Shown here: positions 1 through 8,556 of the stretch, piece after piece
Position numbering within the stretch: position 1 is the first letter of the stretch
Layout: each line of letters starts with the position of its first letter
Origin: JAPPLB01 sp965218555
GTDB taxonomy: Bacteria; Acidobacteriota; Terriglobia; Bryobacterales; UBA6623
NCBI GenBank assembly: GCA_965218555.1
Contig: OZ244625.1
Span: 2,666,001-2,730,000 of the forward strand
Length of the DNA stretch: 64,000 nt
Direction: 5' to 3'
Made by a program: the position numbers and the translations under genes
The notes under the pieces: model-generated
Database searches by the model: none
Told to the model about the DNA's origin: nothing
Seen by the model: the letters and a program-made list of their open reading frames with translations, nothing else

Positions 1-2
1 CC

Positions 3-215
3 GCCGAGAATACCGTCTATCTTGTTTCCGCCAACATGCGCCATCCGCGCAACAACTGCCGCTCGCTGATTATTGGACCGGACGGTCTGGTCATCCAGGC
101 TTCCGAACTCGGTGAAGAGAGCCTGCTCACCGCCGAGATCGATCCGAGCAAGGCGACCCACGCCTTCCTCAACGATGACCCCGCAGCCATGGCGAAGGCC
201 TTGGCGGAAGCGTAG
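3..215 (+). CDS. carbon-nitrogen hydrolase (nitrilase superfamily), C-terminal end
   Basis: This is the last 70 codons of a gene that enters from the left edge; frame 3 is open to a TAG at 213-215. The peptide includes NTVYLVSANMRHPRNNCRS, then SLIIGPDG and a LTAEIDP segment. That order (asparagine-rich loop, I.GPDG strand, final E.D strand) is typical of the C-terminal end of nitrilase/amidohydrolase CN-hydrolases, which cleave C-N bonds with a Glu-Lys-Cys triad. The triad lies outside the window, so the substrate cannot be inferred. The next gene starts 29 bp downstream on the same strand, so the two may be cotranscribed. Confidence 0.6.
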   Translation, partial: AENTVYLVSANMRHPRNNCRSLIIGPDGLVIQASELGEESLLTAEIDPSKATHAFLNDDPAAMAKALAEA

Positions 216-244
216 GCGGAGGCAGGTCGCAAACATCCCCGGAC

Positions 245-1192
245 GTGCCGGAACTACCCGATATCACGGTCTACATTGAAGCGCTGGAAGAAAGGATTCT
301 CGGTCAGCCTCTGGAGCGCGTCCGCCTGGCGACACCATTCCTTTTACGCACCATCGCCCCTGTCCGTGCCGCCGAAGGCCGCGTCGTCAGGCAGTTGCGC
401 CGGCTTGGCAAGCGCATCGCCATCGGTTTGGAAGGCGACCTCTGGCTGATCCTGCACTTGATGATCGCCGGACGTCTGCATTGGAAGCCGCCGCAAGCAA
501 AGATTCCCGGAGGCAGGCGGGGTTTGGCAGCTTTCGATTTCCCCGCCGGCTCTCTCGTTCTCACGGAGGCGGGCTCAAAGAAACGCGCCGGTCTCTACCT
601 CGCCTCAGGGAAAGCAGCCCCAGCCGCACACGACCCCGGCGGACTTGATGTTTTGGAGGCCGACTACGAATCCTTCGCCGCCGCAATTACGGCCGCCAAC
701 CACACGTTGAAACGGGCGCTTACCGATCCGCGCCTTCTTAGCGGCATCGGCAACGCCTACTCCGACGAGATTCTCCACTGTGCTCGCCTTTCGCCGGTGA
801 CGCTCACACGGAAGCTCTCCGGCGACGGACTCCGATGCCTTTTCGATGCTACCCGCAAAACCTTGCTGCACTGGATCGAAACGCTTCGTGAGGACCGCGG
901 TGACTCATTCCCCGAGAAAGTAACGGCCTTTCGTCCTGGCATGGCCGTTCACGGACGATACGGCAAACCCTGTCCCGACTGCGGAGCTAAGGTTCAGCGC
1001 ATTCGATACGCGTCCAACGAAACGAACTACTGCGCACCCTGTCAAACCGGCGGCAAGCTCCTCGCGGACCGAGCGCTTTCCCGCCTTCTGAAGAAAGATT
1101 GGCCCGCTACTATTGAACAGCTCGAATCCCTCCACAAGCCGCGCTCATCGGGGCCGGTGGGAGCGCAGGGTTCCTCACAGAAGTGGGAGTGA
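245..1192 (+). CDS. Fpg/Nei-family DNA glycosylase
   Basis: A 315-residue base-excision-repair glycosylase/AP lyase, expected to remove oxidised purines or pyrimidines. The GTG start is supported because the product then begins MPELP, giving the catalytic Pro2 and Glu3 of the family. A helix-two-turn-helix is visible at about 158-185 (DPRLLSGIGNAYSDEIL) and a zinc finger with Cys243, Cys246, Cys263 and Cys266 (spacing 2-16-2). Residue 271, after CQTGG, is Lys where Arg is usual in the zinc-finger turn. The MPELPDITVYIEAL N-terminus differs from classical MutM (MPELPEVE), so the exact MutM/Nei branch is left open. It converges on guaA. Confidence 0.88.
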   Translation: MPELPDITVYIEALEERILGQPLERVRLATPFLLRTIAPVRAAEGRVVRQLRRLGKRIAIGLEGDLWLILHLMIAGRLHWKPPQAKIPGGRRGLAAFDFPAGSLVLTEAGSKKRAGLYLASGKAAPAAHDPGGLDVLEADYESFAAAITAANHTLKRALTDPRLLSGIGNAYSDEILHCARLSPVTLTRKLSGDGLRCLFDATRKTLLHWIETLREDRGDSFPEKVTAFRPGMAVHGRYGKPCPDCGAKVQRIRYASNETNYCAPCQTGGKLLADRALSRLLKKDWPATIEQLESLHKPRSSGPVGAQGSSQKWE

Positions 1193-1224
1193 ATGGGTCG
1201 CGGTCTCGCCCCGCGCTACTCCCA
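1184..1224. terminator. palindrome shared by two convergent stop codons
   Basis: TGGGAGT (1184-1190) pairs with ACTCCCA (1218-1224), with an inner CGCGG/CCGCG stem. The hairpin covers the stop codons of the glycosylase gene and of guaA, which converge here. There is no T-tract, so bidirectional termination is inferred from position and symmetry only. Confidence 0.35.
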
Positions 1225-3009
1225 TTCGATCGTCGAGGGCGGCTTGTGGGAAAGATCGTACAGCACCGCTTCTACGCCGCTGAGCGCCATCAGCTCACGA
1301 GACAGTCCGCCTATCTTGCCCGCTGGCAGTTGGGCCGTCTCGGCCGTCATGCCGTCGACGGATGTGACCGGGCGCAGTGCGATCGTCTCGCCTCCGTTAC
1401 GGCTCAATGGAACCGACACAACCGGACATTGCCAGACCCTGCGATAGAAGCCTTGTTTCCGCAAAAACTTGGTCACGATGTGGTCCGCTTCCTGCAGCAA
1501 CGCGATCCGCTTCCTCGTCAGCGTCGCCTTGTGCACCCTCCACTCACCCGGGCGCCATCGCTTGGGCTCCAGCGCGAGCGCAACCCGATTGGTCTGTTGG
1601 TGCTGGTTGGTGATTTCCGTTGCGAGAGGCAGCAGGCTGCGGAAGTCAAGAGGACCACCATGAAGAACGGTCAGCTTGGCATAGCTGCGGCTGTCACCTT
1701 GCACGCCCACGCTTCGAATCGGCAGCAGGAATCCCCGATAGCTGGCGTTCTTCGCCATGCCGTCAATGGCGGAGTCGGTGAGTACCCTTTCGTCCTCGTT
1801 CGTGCACAGGCACCGAATCGCCAGCCCGGGTCCCGGAAATGGATGACGCCAGATCAGTGGTTGCGGGAGCCCCAACACCCTCCCCAGCGTCCGCACTTCA
1901 TCTTTGTAGAAGTCGGCCAGGGGCTCCAAAATCCGTCCTTCCTTGATCAGCTTCGTGATGCTGTCAACCCGATTGTGATGCGTTTTGATGACCGCCGAGT
2001 TCGAGCTTGCGCCTGACTCGATGCGGTCCGGGTAGATCGTCCCCTGCCCGAGAATCCAGTCGCTTCCGGCGAACTCTTCCTGCTCCAAGACCTGCTCTTG
2101 CACATCAACGAACAACCGACCGATAATCCGCCGCTTCTTCTCCGGGTCAACGACATACCGCAATTTGCTCAGGAATTGGCCTCGCGCCGCCACCACTTCG
2201 ACCCGCCCGTACCCCAGGGGACCGAAAGCCTCTCGAATCTCCCGGGTTTCATCGAGACGCATGAATCCCGTGTCGACATACACACCTTGAACCCGCTCCG
2301 CCCCCAGCGCCTTCACCGTCAGCGCGTACGCCACCGTGGAATCAACGCCGCCACTGAGGAAGAACAGAACCCACCGATCTTTCGCCGCCTGCCGGATCTT
2401 CTCAAAAATCTTGACGACGCTGTCTTGCGGATGCCAATCCATACGGCAGCGGCATACCCGAAACAGGAAGTTGCGTAGGATCTCGGAACCGTATGAGGTG
2501 TGAACCACCTCGGGATGGAACTGCAACCCGAAATAGTTGCGTTTCAGATCGCCCATCGCCGCCACCGAGCACTGGCGCGTATCACCCAGTGTTTCAAATC
2601 CGGGAGGCAGTTTAGCGACGTGGTCGCCGTGGCTCATCCAGACTCTTTGGCGCAACGGCAACTCCGCGAAGAGAGGCAATTCGTGCCTTACACGCACATC
2701 GGCCTGGCCGTATTCGTTATCACTGCCCTTCTCGACCTCGCCCTCGAGGTACTTCGCCATGAGCTGGTGCCCATAGCAGATCCCCAGCATCGGGAGGTCG
2801 AGTTGAAACAGGCTCGGCTTTGGTCGCGGGCTCCCCTTCACGAAAACGCTCGCCGGACCGCCGGAGATAATGACACCCTTGTATCGAGTTAGCCCCTTTG
2901 TGGTCGTGTCCAGGGGCAGAATCTCAGCGTAGACGCCGAGTTCGCGCACTTTCCGGGCAATCAGGTGGCAGTACTGTCCGCCCGAGTCCAGGACGGCTAT
3001 TTTTTCCAT
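1216..3009 (-). CDS. guaA: GMP synthase (glutamine-hydrolysing)
   Basis: Converts XMP to GMP using ATP and glutamine. The start MEKIAVLDSGGQ at 3009 is preferred over an upstream in-frame ATG at 3069 because class-I glutamine amidotransferase homology begins there. Glutaminase triad: Cys78 (GICYGHQ), His165 and Glu167 (QFHPEV). The ATP pyrophosphatase P-loop is SGGVDS at 219-224. The C-terminal dimerisation domain ends KPPSTIEWE. At about 597 residues it is about 80 longer than the usual bacterial enzyme (about 515); the extra length is in the C-terminal part, recalling the long eukaryote-like GMP synthases. No good Shine-Dalgarno is seen. Divergent from the next gene across 83 bp. Confidence 0.95.
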   Translation of the reverse strand: MEKIAVLDSGGQYCHLIARKVRELGVYAEILPLDTTTKGLTRYKGVIISGGPASVFVKGSPRPKPSLFQLDLPMLGICYGHQLMAKYLEGEVEKGSDNEYGQADVRVRHELPLFAELPLRQRVWMSHGDHVAKLPPGFETLGDTRQCSVAAMGDLKRNYFGLQFHPEVVHTSYGSEILRNFLFRVCRCRMDWHPQDSVVKIFEKIRQAAKDRWVLFFLSGGVDSTVAYALTVKALGAERVQGVYVDTGFMRLDETREIREAFGPLGYGRVEVVAARGQFLSKLRYVVDPEKKRRIIGRLFVDVQEQVLEQEEFAGSDWILGQGTIYPDRIESGASSNSAVIKTHHNRVDSITKLIKEGRILEPLADFYKDEVRTLGRVLGLPQPLIWRHPFPGPGLAIRCLCTNEDERVLTDSAIDGMAKNASYRGFLLPIRSVGVQGDSRSYAKLTVLHGGPLDFRSLLPLATEITNQHQQTNRVALALEPKRWRPGEWRVHKATLTRKRIALLQEADHIVTKFLRKQGFYRRVWQCPVVSVPLSRNGGETIALRPVTSVDGMTAETAQLPAGKIGGLSRELMALSGVEAVLYDLSHKPPSTIEWE

Positions 3010-3092
3010 GGGGAGGAGCGTCTTGATGAAGAGAAAACAGGCCTTTGGGGGAAGACCCGTTGTCTGCAACCGACTAGTATATCATTGGATGT

Positions 3093-4526
3093 GTGATCGC
3101 CCCCGAAGCCATTGAAAAACTGAGAGATATCGTCGGTCCAAAGGGCCTTCTCGAGCGCCCCCAGGAGCTTATGCTGTACGAATACGACGGCAGCATCGAG
3201 AAGGGCCGTCCGGAGTGTGTCGTTTTCCCCACATCCACCGAGGATGTCGTAGCCATCGTAAAGATCGCTCGCGATTTCAACCTGCCACTCGTCGGACGCG
3301 GGGCCGGCACCGGTCTGAGCGGTGGAACGATCCCCACCGAGGGCGGCATCATGATCGCCTTCGCCCGCATGAATAAGATCCTTGAGATCGACCTTGCGAA
3401 TGAGTGCGCCGTCGTTCAGCCGGGCGTCGTCAACATCGACATCACACTTGCCGTGCAAGGCGACGGTTACTACTACGCGCCGGATCCCTCAAGCCAGCGG
3501 GCCTGCACGATCGGCGGCAACGTGGCGGAAAACTCCGGCGGACCGCACACGCTGATCTACGGAGTCACCACCAATCACACCCTGGGCGTGGAGGCTGTGC
3601 TTCCGGACGGAACCGTCATCCAGACGGGCGGTAAAGAAGCCGATCCGACGGGCTACGACCTGACCGGGCTCCTCACCGGCTCGGAGGGCACCATGGCCCT
3701 TATCACCAAGGTCATCGTGCGGCTGATGCGCGCGCCTGAAAAGGTGAAGACGCTTCTCGCCATCTACGACAGCCCCGAAGACGCCGCTGCCACCGTCGGT
3801 GCGATGACGGCTCGGGCAGTCATTCCGGCCGCGGTCGAGATGCTCGACGGCGTGATGCTGCGAATGGTTGAAGAGGCGACTCATGCAGGCTATCCGATGG
3901 ACGCCGACGCCGTTCTGCTGATCGAGCTCGAGGGGCCGACCGAAGCCGTAGACGAACAGGCTGAGCAAGTCAATGCTGTCTGCATGGAGTGCCGCGCCCG
4001 AGAAGTCAGGGTCGCCAAGTCAGACGAAGAGCGCGCACTGCTATGGAAAGGCCGCAAGAACGCCTTTGGCGCCGTCGGCCGCGTCAGCCCCACCTACTAT
4101 GTTCAGGACGGCGTCGTTCCCCGTACCCGCGTCGCCGACACCCTGCGTTTCATTTACGAGGTCTCGGAGAAATACGGCCTCACCATCAGCAACATCTTTC
4201 ACGCTGGCGACGGCAACATGCACCCGATCATCCTGTTCGATCCTCGTAAGCCGGGAGAACTCGATAACACCAAGAAAGCCGGCGCGGAGATCCTCGAATA
4301 TTGCGTCAACGCAGGCGGCTCGATCACCGGCGAGCACGGCGTCGGCATGGAGAAAAACGACCTCATGCCGATCGCTTTCAGCCAGGACAGCCTCGACATG
4401 ATGGAGACCCTCATCAAGGTCTTTGATCCCGACCGCCGCTTGAACCCTGGCAAGATTCTCCCCACAGGCAAAGGCTGTCTCGAAGTCCGGCCGATGACGA
4501 GCAGAGCCCGCGAGATGGTGTGGTAG
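3093..4526 (+). CDS. glcD: FAD-linked oxidase, glycolate oxidase subunit GlcD-like
   Basis: A 477-residue FAD-binding PCMH-type (VAO family) 2-hydroxyacid dehydrogenase. The FAD domain shows PLVGRGAGTGLSGG (about 67-80) and the strand CTIGGNVAENSGGPH; the C-terminal oxidase domain contains NIFHAGDGNMHP and the GSITGEHGVGMEK signature. Substrate could be glycolate or D-lactate. No GlcE or GlcF neighbour is present, so the role in a glycolate oxidase complex is uncertain. The start is GTG, without a clear ribosome site. The next gene begins 12 bp after the stop. Confidence 0.9.
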   Translation: MIAPEAIEKLRDIVGPKGLLERPQELMLYEYDGSIEKGRPECVVFPTSTEDVVAIVKIARDFNLPLVGRGAGTGLSGGTIPTEGGIMIAFARMNKILEIDLANECAVVQPGVVNIDITLAVQGDGYYYAPDPSSQRACTIGGNVAENSGGPHTLIYGVTTNHTLGVEAVLPDGTVIQTGGKEADPTGYDLTGLLTGSEGTMALITKVIVRLMRAPEKVKTLLAIYDSPEDAAATVGAMTARAVIPAAVEMLDGVMLRMVEEATHAGYPMDADAVLLIELEGPTEAVDEQAEQVNAVCMECRAREVRVAKSDEERALLWKGRKNAFGAVGRVSPTYYVQDGVVPRTRVADTLRFIYEVSEKYGLTISNIFHAGDGNMHPIILFDPRKPGELDNTKKAGAEILEYCVNAGGSITGEHGVGMEKNDLMPIAFSQDSLDMMETLIKVFDPDRRLNPGKILPTGKGCLEVRPMTSRAREMVW

Positions 4527-4538
4527 CTTCTCCGCTCC

Positions 4539-4946
4539 GTGAGCACTCTAGCCCGTTATTGGCTTCTCCAGATTCCCGGATGGGTTCTTCTGATCCTGGT
4601 CCTGGGACTAGCGCACAACTGGTTCGATCTCCCCGCCTGGGTCGGAGGAACCATCTTGCTGCTCTGGGTTGCGAAGGATGCGATCCTCTATCCCATTCTG
4701 AAGCCGGGTTACGAAACAAGAGTGAAGACCGGATCGGAGCGCCTTGTCGGCCTGGTCGGCGTCGCCAAGCAGGATCTCGAGCCCGAGGGCTATGTTCTCG
4801 TTTACGGTGAATTCTGGAAGGCCGTCGCCGACCCTCCCGACACTCCCATTCCAACCGGCTCTGACGTTCGGGTCACCGCAGCACACGGCATGCTCCTCAC
4901 CGTTGCCCGCGTTCACCCTCCGGATCGCTTTCGCTCAATGCAATAG
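4539..4946 (+). CDS. NfeD-like membrane protein
   Basis: A 135-residue protein with two hydrophobic segments (about 8-27 and 31-52; WVLLILVLGLAHNWF and GGTILLLWVAKDAILYP), followed by a small soluble domain with LVGLVGVAKQDLEPEGYVLV and a final VTAAHGMLLTVAR strand. This resembles the OB-fold C-terminal domain of NfeD proteins, which associate with SPFH or membrane proteases. No stomatin/SPFH partner is nearby. GTG start. Probably cotranscribed with the glcD-like gene (12-bp gap). The family assignment rests on the TM plus NfeD-like pattern. Confidence 0.65.
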   Translation: MSTLARYWLLQIPGWVLLILVLGLAHNWFDLPAWVGGTILLLWVAKDAILYPILKPGYETRVKTGSERLVGLVGVAKQDLEPEGYVLVYGEFWKAVADPPDTPIPTGSDVRVTAAHGMLLTVARVHPPDRFRSMQ

Positions 4947-5017
4947 TCGGAGCCTGCGGGCGCGTGATGAGAAAAAGCAGGCTTGGCAGCTCGTGCTGAC
5001 AGTCACTCGGTCGGTGT

Positions 5018-5166
5018 TGTGCGCCCTTAGGGCGACGGACATGGGCGGGCGTCGGCTTGGTCGTTCGTCGGAGTAGATCGACCCGGAGCGCCGTAATCCG
5101 CCCGCCGCGCCGAGCGACCGCAGAAGCCCGCCGCGCCTGCCGCGGAACTTTCACCAGCGGCTTTCA
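5018..5166. repeat. dispersed repeat family 1, copy 1
   Basis: About 148 bp of noncoding DNA matching 9588-9750 in the same orientation. Shared blocks include GGGCGACGGAC, GTCGGCTT, GTCGTTCG, GCGCCGAGCGACCGCAG and AGCCCGCCGCGCCT. Its right end coincides with the stop codon of the HEAT-cyclophilin gene, so it forms that gene's 3' untranslated region. The preceding 70 bp (4947-5017) show nothing recognisable. Confidence 0.7.
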
Positions 5167-7140
5167 GGGAATGACGATTCGCAGAATCCGCGTATTGGTC
5201 GTGATGCGGTCAAGTAGATCGTCGCCCGAGACGAGACGGCCAAAGTTGGTGTAACGCCCTTCCCACAGCGGCTGCGGCGCCAGGCAGATGAAGAACTCAC
5301 TTCCCGCCGCATCCTTCTCGCCCTCCGCCATCGCCAAGCTCCCGCGCAGGAACGGTTCGTAGTGGATCTCGGTGCGAATCGTGGGCCCCGGACCGCCGTA
5401 GCCATCCTGATCGCCCACCTTGGCGTACGCGCCGGGGATGACCTCCATGAATCGCTGCCCGTTGTAAAACCCTTGTGTGGCCAGCTCAACAAAGTTCTTG
5501 GCAGTGAGCGGGGCATTGGCATAGTCGAGGCGGAGCTCCATCAACCCCAAGGACGTTTCGATGCGAATGAGGCGGCTGCGAGAGCGCGCCAGCTCCTGAT
5601 AGTCCTTCGGCTTTCGGTCGACTTCGATGACGCCGATTTTCTGGTCGTGGCTCTCGCCGAAAAGGGTCCGCAGATGGCGCACGGCTTGCTTTCTGATCCG
5701 ACGGTCAGGGTCTTCAAGCGCTTCGAGCAACAAGGCGCGCGCGCCGCTCCGGTCCGCCGAACGAGACCCGGCGGTGAGCGCACTCGCCCGCGGGCCGGTC
5801 TCATCTGCCTGAAGGCCGCGGGCGTACAAAGCTCGGCATTTTTCGAGCGGCGGCTCGTCTGTCAACAGCAAGGCCGTGCTGGCGACGCGGGTGTCTTCGT
5901 GATTCAGCGCTTCGTCCAACAGGCCCTCGGTTTGGGGAACCTTGCGAGCCATCAACTCGGGAAGGATCTTGGGCTTTGCGTCGCGCAACTCTTCGCTGTC
6001 TGAACGCCAAAGACCGAGCAGATAAGGCGTGGCGTCCTCGGGCTTACGCAGTCGTAAAGAGGCCAACAGCGTGCTCAGACCTGCACCCCGATAGCGCGGG
6101 GGCAACACTCCCGGTTCCGTCGGGAGGACCGCAAAAACATCCAGCTGCGCCAGAGCCAACTCGGCGCGCAGCGACAGCAAGCGCCTCTCGCTCAGCAGTG
6201 ATTCGAGCAACGGACGGGCACGAGCATCACCCAGCAACCCCAGCGCATCCACCGCTGCGGAGCGCACGTTTTCGTTCGCATCTCCAAGAGAACTTGCGAG
6301 GACCGTGAACACAACGGGCTTGCGGGTCTTGGCCAACGAGGAAAGTGCTTGCATGCGGACTTTCGGATCCGCGTCGTTCGACATCCGTGTCAAGACAGCA
6401 AGCACCTCCGGGGAAGGCTGCGCGCGGCCGAGACCACGAACGGCTTCGATGCGCATCCACGGATTGCGATCTTTCGTGAGGTTGACGAAAGACCGCGTCA
6501 GTTCGTCGTCAACATTCGCTCCGAGATCAAGAAGAGCGCGGGAGGCCGCCCAGCGGGTTTCCGCATCGTCGGAGCGGCGGCGGACCGCGATCCAAGGGAC
6601 GGCTTTGCGGTCGCCTATCCGGACCAGGGCTCTCATCGTCACCGGCAGCGGGGCGGGTGTTCGAGTGATACGTACGGAAGCCGCTTTCCAGCGCAGCTTG
6701 CCCAACGCTTCGACGGCATGTTCGACGACCGTCCGATGGCGGTCCCGGAGAGCAGCGATCAGTGCGTTAGCGGCTGCCTCACGAGGTTTGTGGCCCGTTT
6801 CGGCCAGCGTGTCACGGTCCTGCATCTCACCGATCGCAAAGGCGGCGGCGGCGCGCACACGGGGAATCGGGTCCCGAAGCGTCTGAACGAGGACACCGAG
6901 CGTGTCAGCTTTGCCGATACGGCCCAGCGCGAGGCAGGCCCGGGCGCGGTGCTCCGCGATGGGGTTCCGGAGTTGTTCAAGCAGCCAGCGGTCGACCGTT
7001 CGACGGTCCTCCCGCTGGAGGAAATCACCCTCGATCAAGTGCGGAGGGCGTGTCAGGATAAGCCATCCGACCGCCAAGCCGAACAGCACCATGCAAACGG
7101 CGAGATACTTCAACTCGTGGCGTCTGACGATGTCGACCAT
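5164..7140 (-). CDS. HEAT-repeat protein with C-terminal cyclophilin domain
   Basis: A 658-residue membrane-anchored protein. Residues about 11-30 (LKYLAVCMVLFGLAVGWLIL) form one TM segment or uncleaved signal. Then come many HEAT-like helical repeats (ARACLALGRIG, RAAAAFAIGEM, RSAAVDALGLLGDARA, RKQAVRHLRTLFG). From about 505 a cyclophilin fold follows: IETSLGLMELRL, TAKNFVELA, YNGQRF, AGSEFFICLAPQP, FGRLVSG. The catalytic Arg of the usual FHRVIPGF is replaced (FMEVIPGA), so isomerase activity is doubtful and the domain may be a binding module. The start lies only 16 bp from repeat copy 7157-7332, so its promoter may be inside the repeat. Confidence 0.85.
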   Translation of the reverse strand: MVDIVRRHELKYLAVCMVLFGLAVGWLILTRPPHLIEGDFLQREDRRTVDRWLLEQLRNPIAEHRARACLALGRIGKADTLGVLVQTLRDPIPRVRAAAAFAIGEMQDRDTLAETGHKPREAAANALIAALRDRHRTVVEHAVEALGKLRWKAASVRITRTPAPLPVTMRALVRIGDRKAVPWIAVRRRSDDAETRWAASRALLDLGANVDDELTRSFVNLTKDRNPWMRIEAVRGLGRAQPSPEVLAVLTRMSNDADPKVRMQALSSLAKTRKPVVFTVLASSLGDANENVRSAAVDALGLLGDARARPLLESLLSERRLLSLRAELALAQLDVFAVLPTEPGVLPPRYRGAGLSTLLASLRLRKPEDATPYLLGLWRSDSEELRDAKPKILPELMARKVPQTEGLLDEALNHEDTRVASTALLLTDEPPLEKCRALYARGLQADETGPRASALTAGSRSADRSGARALLLEALEDPDRRIRKQAVRHLRTLFGESHDQKIGVIEVDRKPKDYQELARSRSRLIRIETSLGLMELRLDYANAPLTAKNFVELATQGFYNGQRFMEVIPGAYAKVGDQDGYGGPGPTIRTEIHYEPFLRGSLAMAEGEKDAAGSEFFICLAPQPLWEGRYTNFGRLVSGDDLLDRITTNTRILRIVIP

Positions 7141-7156
7141 GCCGCCGCTATCTTAA

Positions 7157-7332
7157 CCTGCATTTCTCCCCACCTGACGGGGGAAGCACGCGATAAGACC
7201 GCCATGACTTCGTTGCGCTGGTTTGGCGTGCTCGATGTAGGGTCAGCTACATCTCCGCGCGCCAAACGGCTATCACATCGTCCTGACGGCCCTCTCACGC
7301 ACTTCGCCTCGACACGTGGTGAGAAAGGCAGG
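7157..7332. repeat. dispersed repeat family 2, copy A
   Basis: A 176-bp noncoding element between divergent genes. It matches 36667-36842 (same orientation and length) and 13119-13305 (inverted). Ends are imperfect inverted repeats: CCTGCATTTCTC at left and GTGAGAAAGGCAGG at right. Shared core blocks: AAGCACGCGATAAGAC, GCCATGACTTCGTTGCGC, GCGCGCCAA, CGTCCTGACGGCCCTCTCA. Here it lies 16 bp from one start codon and 55 bp from the other, unlike the other copies. Confidence 0.85.
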
Positions 7333-7387
7333 CTAGAATCTTGGTCGTTTCTCGAAGCCACTAGACTCGAACCACGGAGGATCTCAA

Positions 7388-8365
7388 ATGACTTGGACTC
7401 GCATCGTCTTGTTGACAACCCTATCAGTAACACTTGCGCTGCTGGCCAGCGCCCAGGAGCCACGCCGCTTTACGCGGACCCCTTACCTCTCCGGTCCCGA
7501 CGATCCCGAACGCGGGCAGGTTCGGGGCACGATCCAGCTCGGTGAAACGGTGGTGATCGAGATCCCGGGCGGATTCGACAGCATCCTCGAACAGGGCGTT
7601 GTGCCGGAGTTGAGCGAACGACGCTACTCGCGCCGCGGCGGGCCGTTTGAGATCGAAGGGGTGGAACCCGGCGATTGGCTGGCGATCCACATCATCGATG
7701 TCGAGCCGGGGCCTTACGGCTATTACAACAACGGCGGGCCGTTTCGCGGCAGCCTGCGCCGGGTCGCTCCGATCAAGGACGGGATGCTGCATTTCCCGCC
7801 CGATTTCGTGATCCCGGTGCGGCCCATGGTCGGGATTGTCCAGGTCGCGCCGCGCATCAACCACCCGGGCGGGGCATGGAACCACGGCGGCAACCTCGAT
7901 CTGAACTCGGTGCAGGCCGGGAGCACGGTCTACATCCGCGCCCAGCGCTACAAAGGTCTGCTCACGATCGGCGACACGCATGCTTATCAGGGGGATGGTG
8001 AACTCACCGGCACCGGCGTCGAGATCGACACGACCGTGACGATCAAGGTCGAGCGCGGCCCGGACTTTCCCAACGGCGGAGTTGTCGTCGAGACGGACGA
8101 GAAATGGTACGCCACGGGTGTCGCCGCTGACTGGGAAACCGCTCTCAAAGTCGCATGGACCGAAGCGGTGGCGCTCGTCGAGCACCTCTACGACACCAAC
8201 GCCGAGCACGCCAACCGGATCGTGGGAACCATCGGCGACGCCCTGCCCGGATATGCCGCCGGCAAGCTCAACAGCCGCGGATTCCCCAATGAGAGGGCCT
8301 ATGTAACGCTGCAGATCGGGATTCCGAAGTCGCTCATGAGGACGGGGAAGCCGTTCGAACCCTAG
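7388..8365 (+). CDS. acetamidase/formamidase family protein, exported
   Basis: A 325-residue member of the FmdA/AmdA family, which hydrolyses formamide or short amides to ammonia. The N-terminus (about 1-22, ending LLASAQ) is a signal peptide, so it acts outside the cytoplasm. Family features: DWLAIHIIDVEPG, a Gly-rich NHPGGAWNHGGNLD stretch, VYIRAQRYKGLLTIGDTHA with the conserved GD.HA turn, and GALPGYAAG-like text (GDALPGYAAGK). The start is supported by GGAGG seven bases upstream. It stands alone downstream of repeat copy A. The true substrate is unknown. Confidence 0.82.
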   Translation: MTWTRIVLLTTLSVTLALLASAQEPRRFTRTPYLSGPDDPERGQVRGTIQLGETVVIEIPGGFDSILEQGVVPELSERRYSRRGGPFEIEGVEPGDWLAIHIIDVEPGPYGYYNNGGPFRGSLRRVAPIKDGMLHFPPDFVIPVRPMVGIVQVAPRINHPGGAWNHGGNLDLNSVQAGSTVYIRAQRYKGLLTIGDTHAYQGDGELTGTGVEIDTTVTIKVERGPDFPNGGVVVETDEKWYATGVAADWETALKVAWTEAVALVEHLYDTNAEHANRIVGTIGDALPGYAAGKLNSRGFPNERAYVTLQIGIPKSLMRTGKPFEP

Positions 8366-8500
8366 ACCGTCTTCCCGCTTGGCGGCGCGGGCCTGCCGAT
8401 TCGCATCGGCGGCTCGGTCCGTCGAGTGAAGACAAGAGATGGCGCCCGGCCGCGGCGAAATGGTATCTTATGGGCACCACACTCCATCTTTTACTCTTGT

Positions 8501-8533
8501 CGGGCAGCTTTTCGTTGGCTGCCCGATTTTTTT
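8501..8533 (+). terminator. rho-independent terminator
   Basis: CGGGCAGC (8501-8508) pairs perfectly with GCTGCCCG (8518-8525) over a 9-nt loop and is followed by ATTTTTTT. It lies 136 bp after the formamidase stop and only 24 bp before the start of the next gene, so it could end the first transcript or sit in the leader of the second. Confidence 0.75.
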
Positions 8534-8556
8534 GAGCGTTCTCAGGGAGGTTTTCC

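Noticed and set aside
6349..7545. Plus-strand frame opposite the HEAT-cyclophilin gene running through repeat copy A
   Set aside because: Its end is translated repeat sequence, which is noncoding in the other copies.
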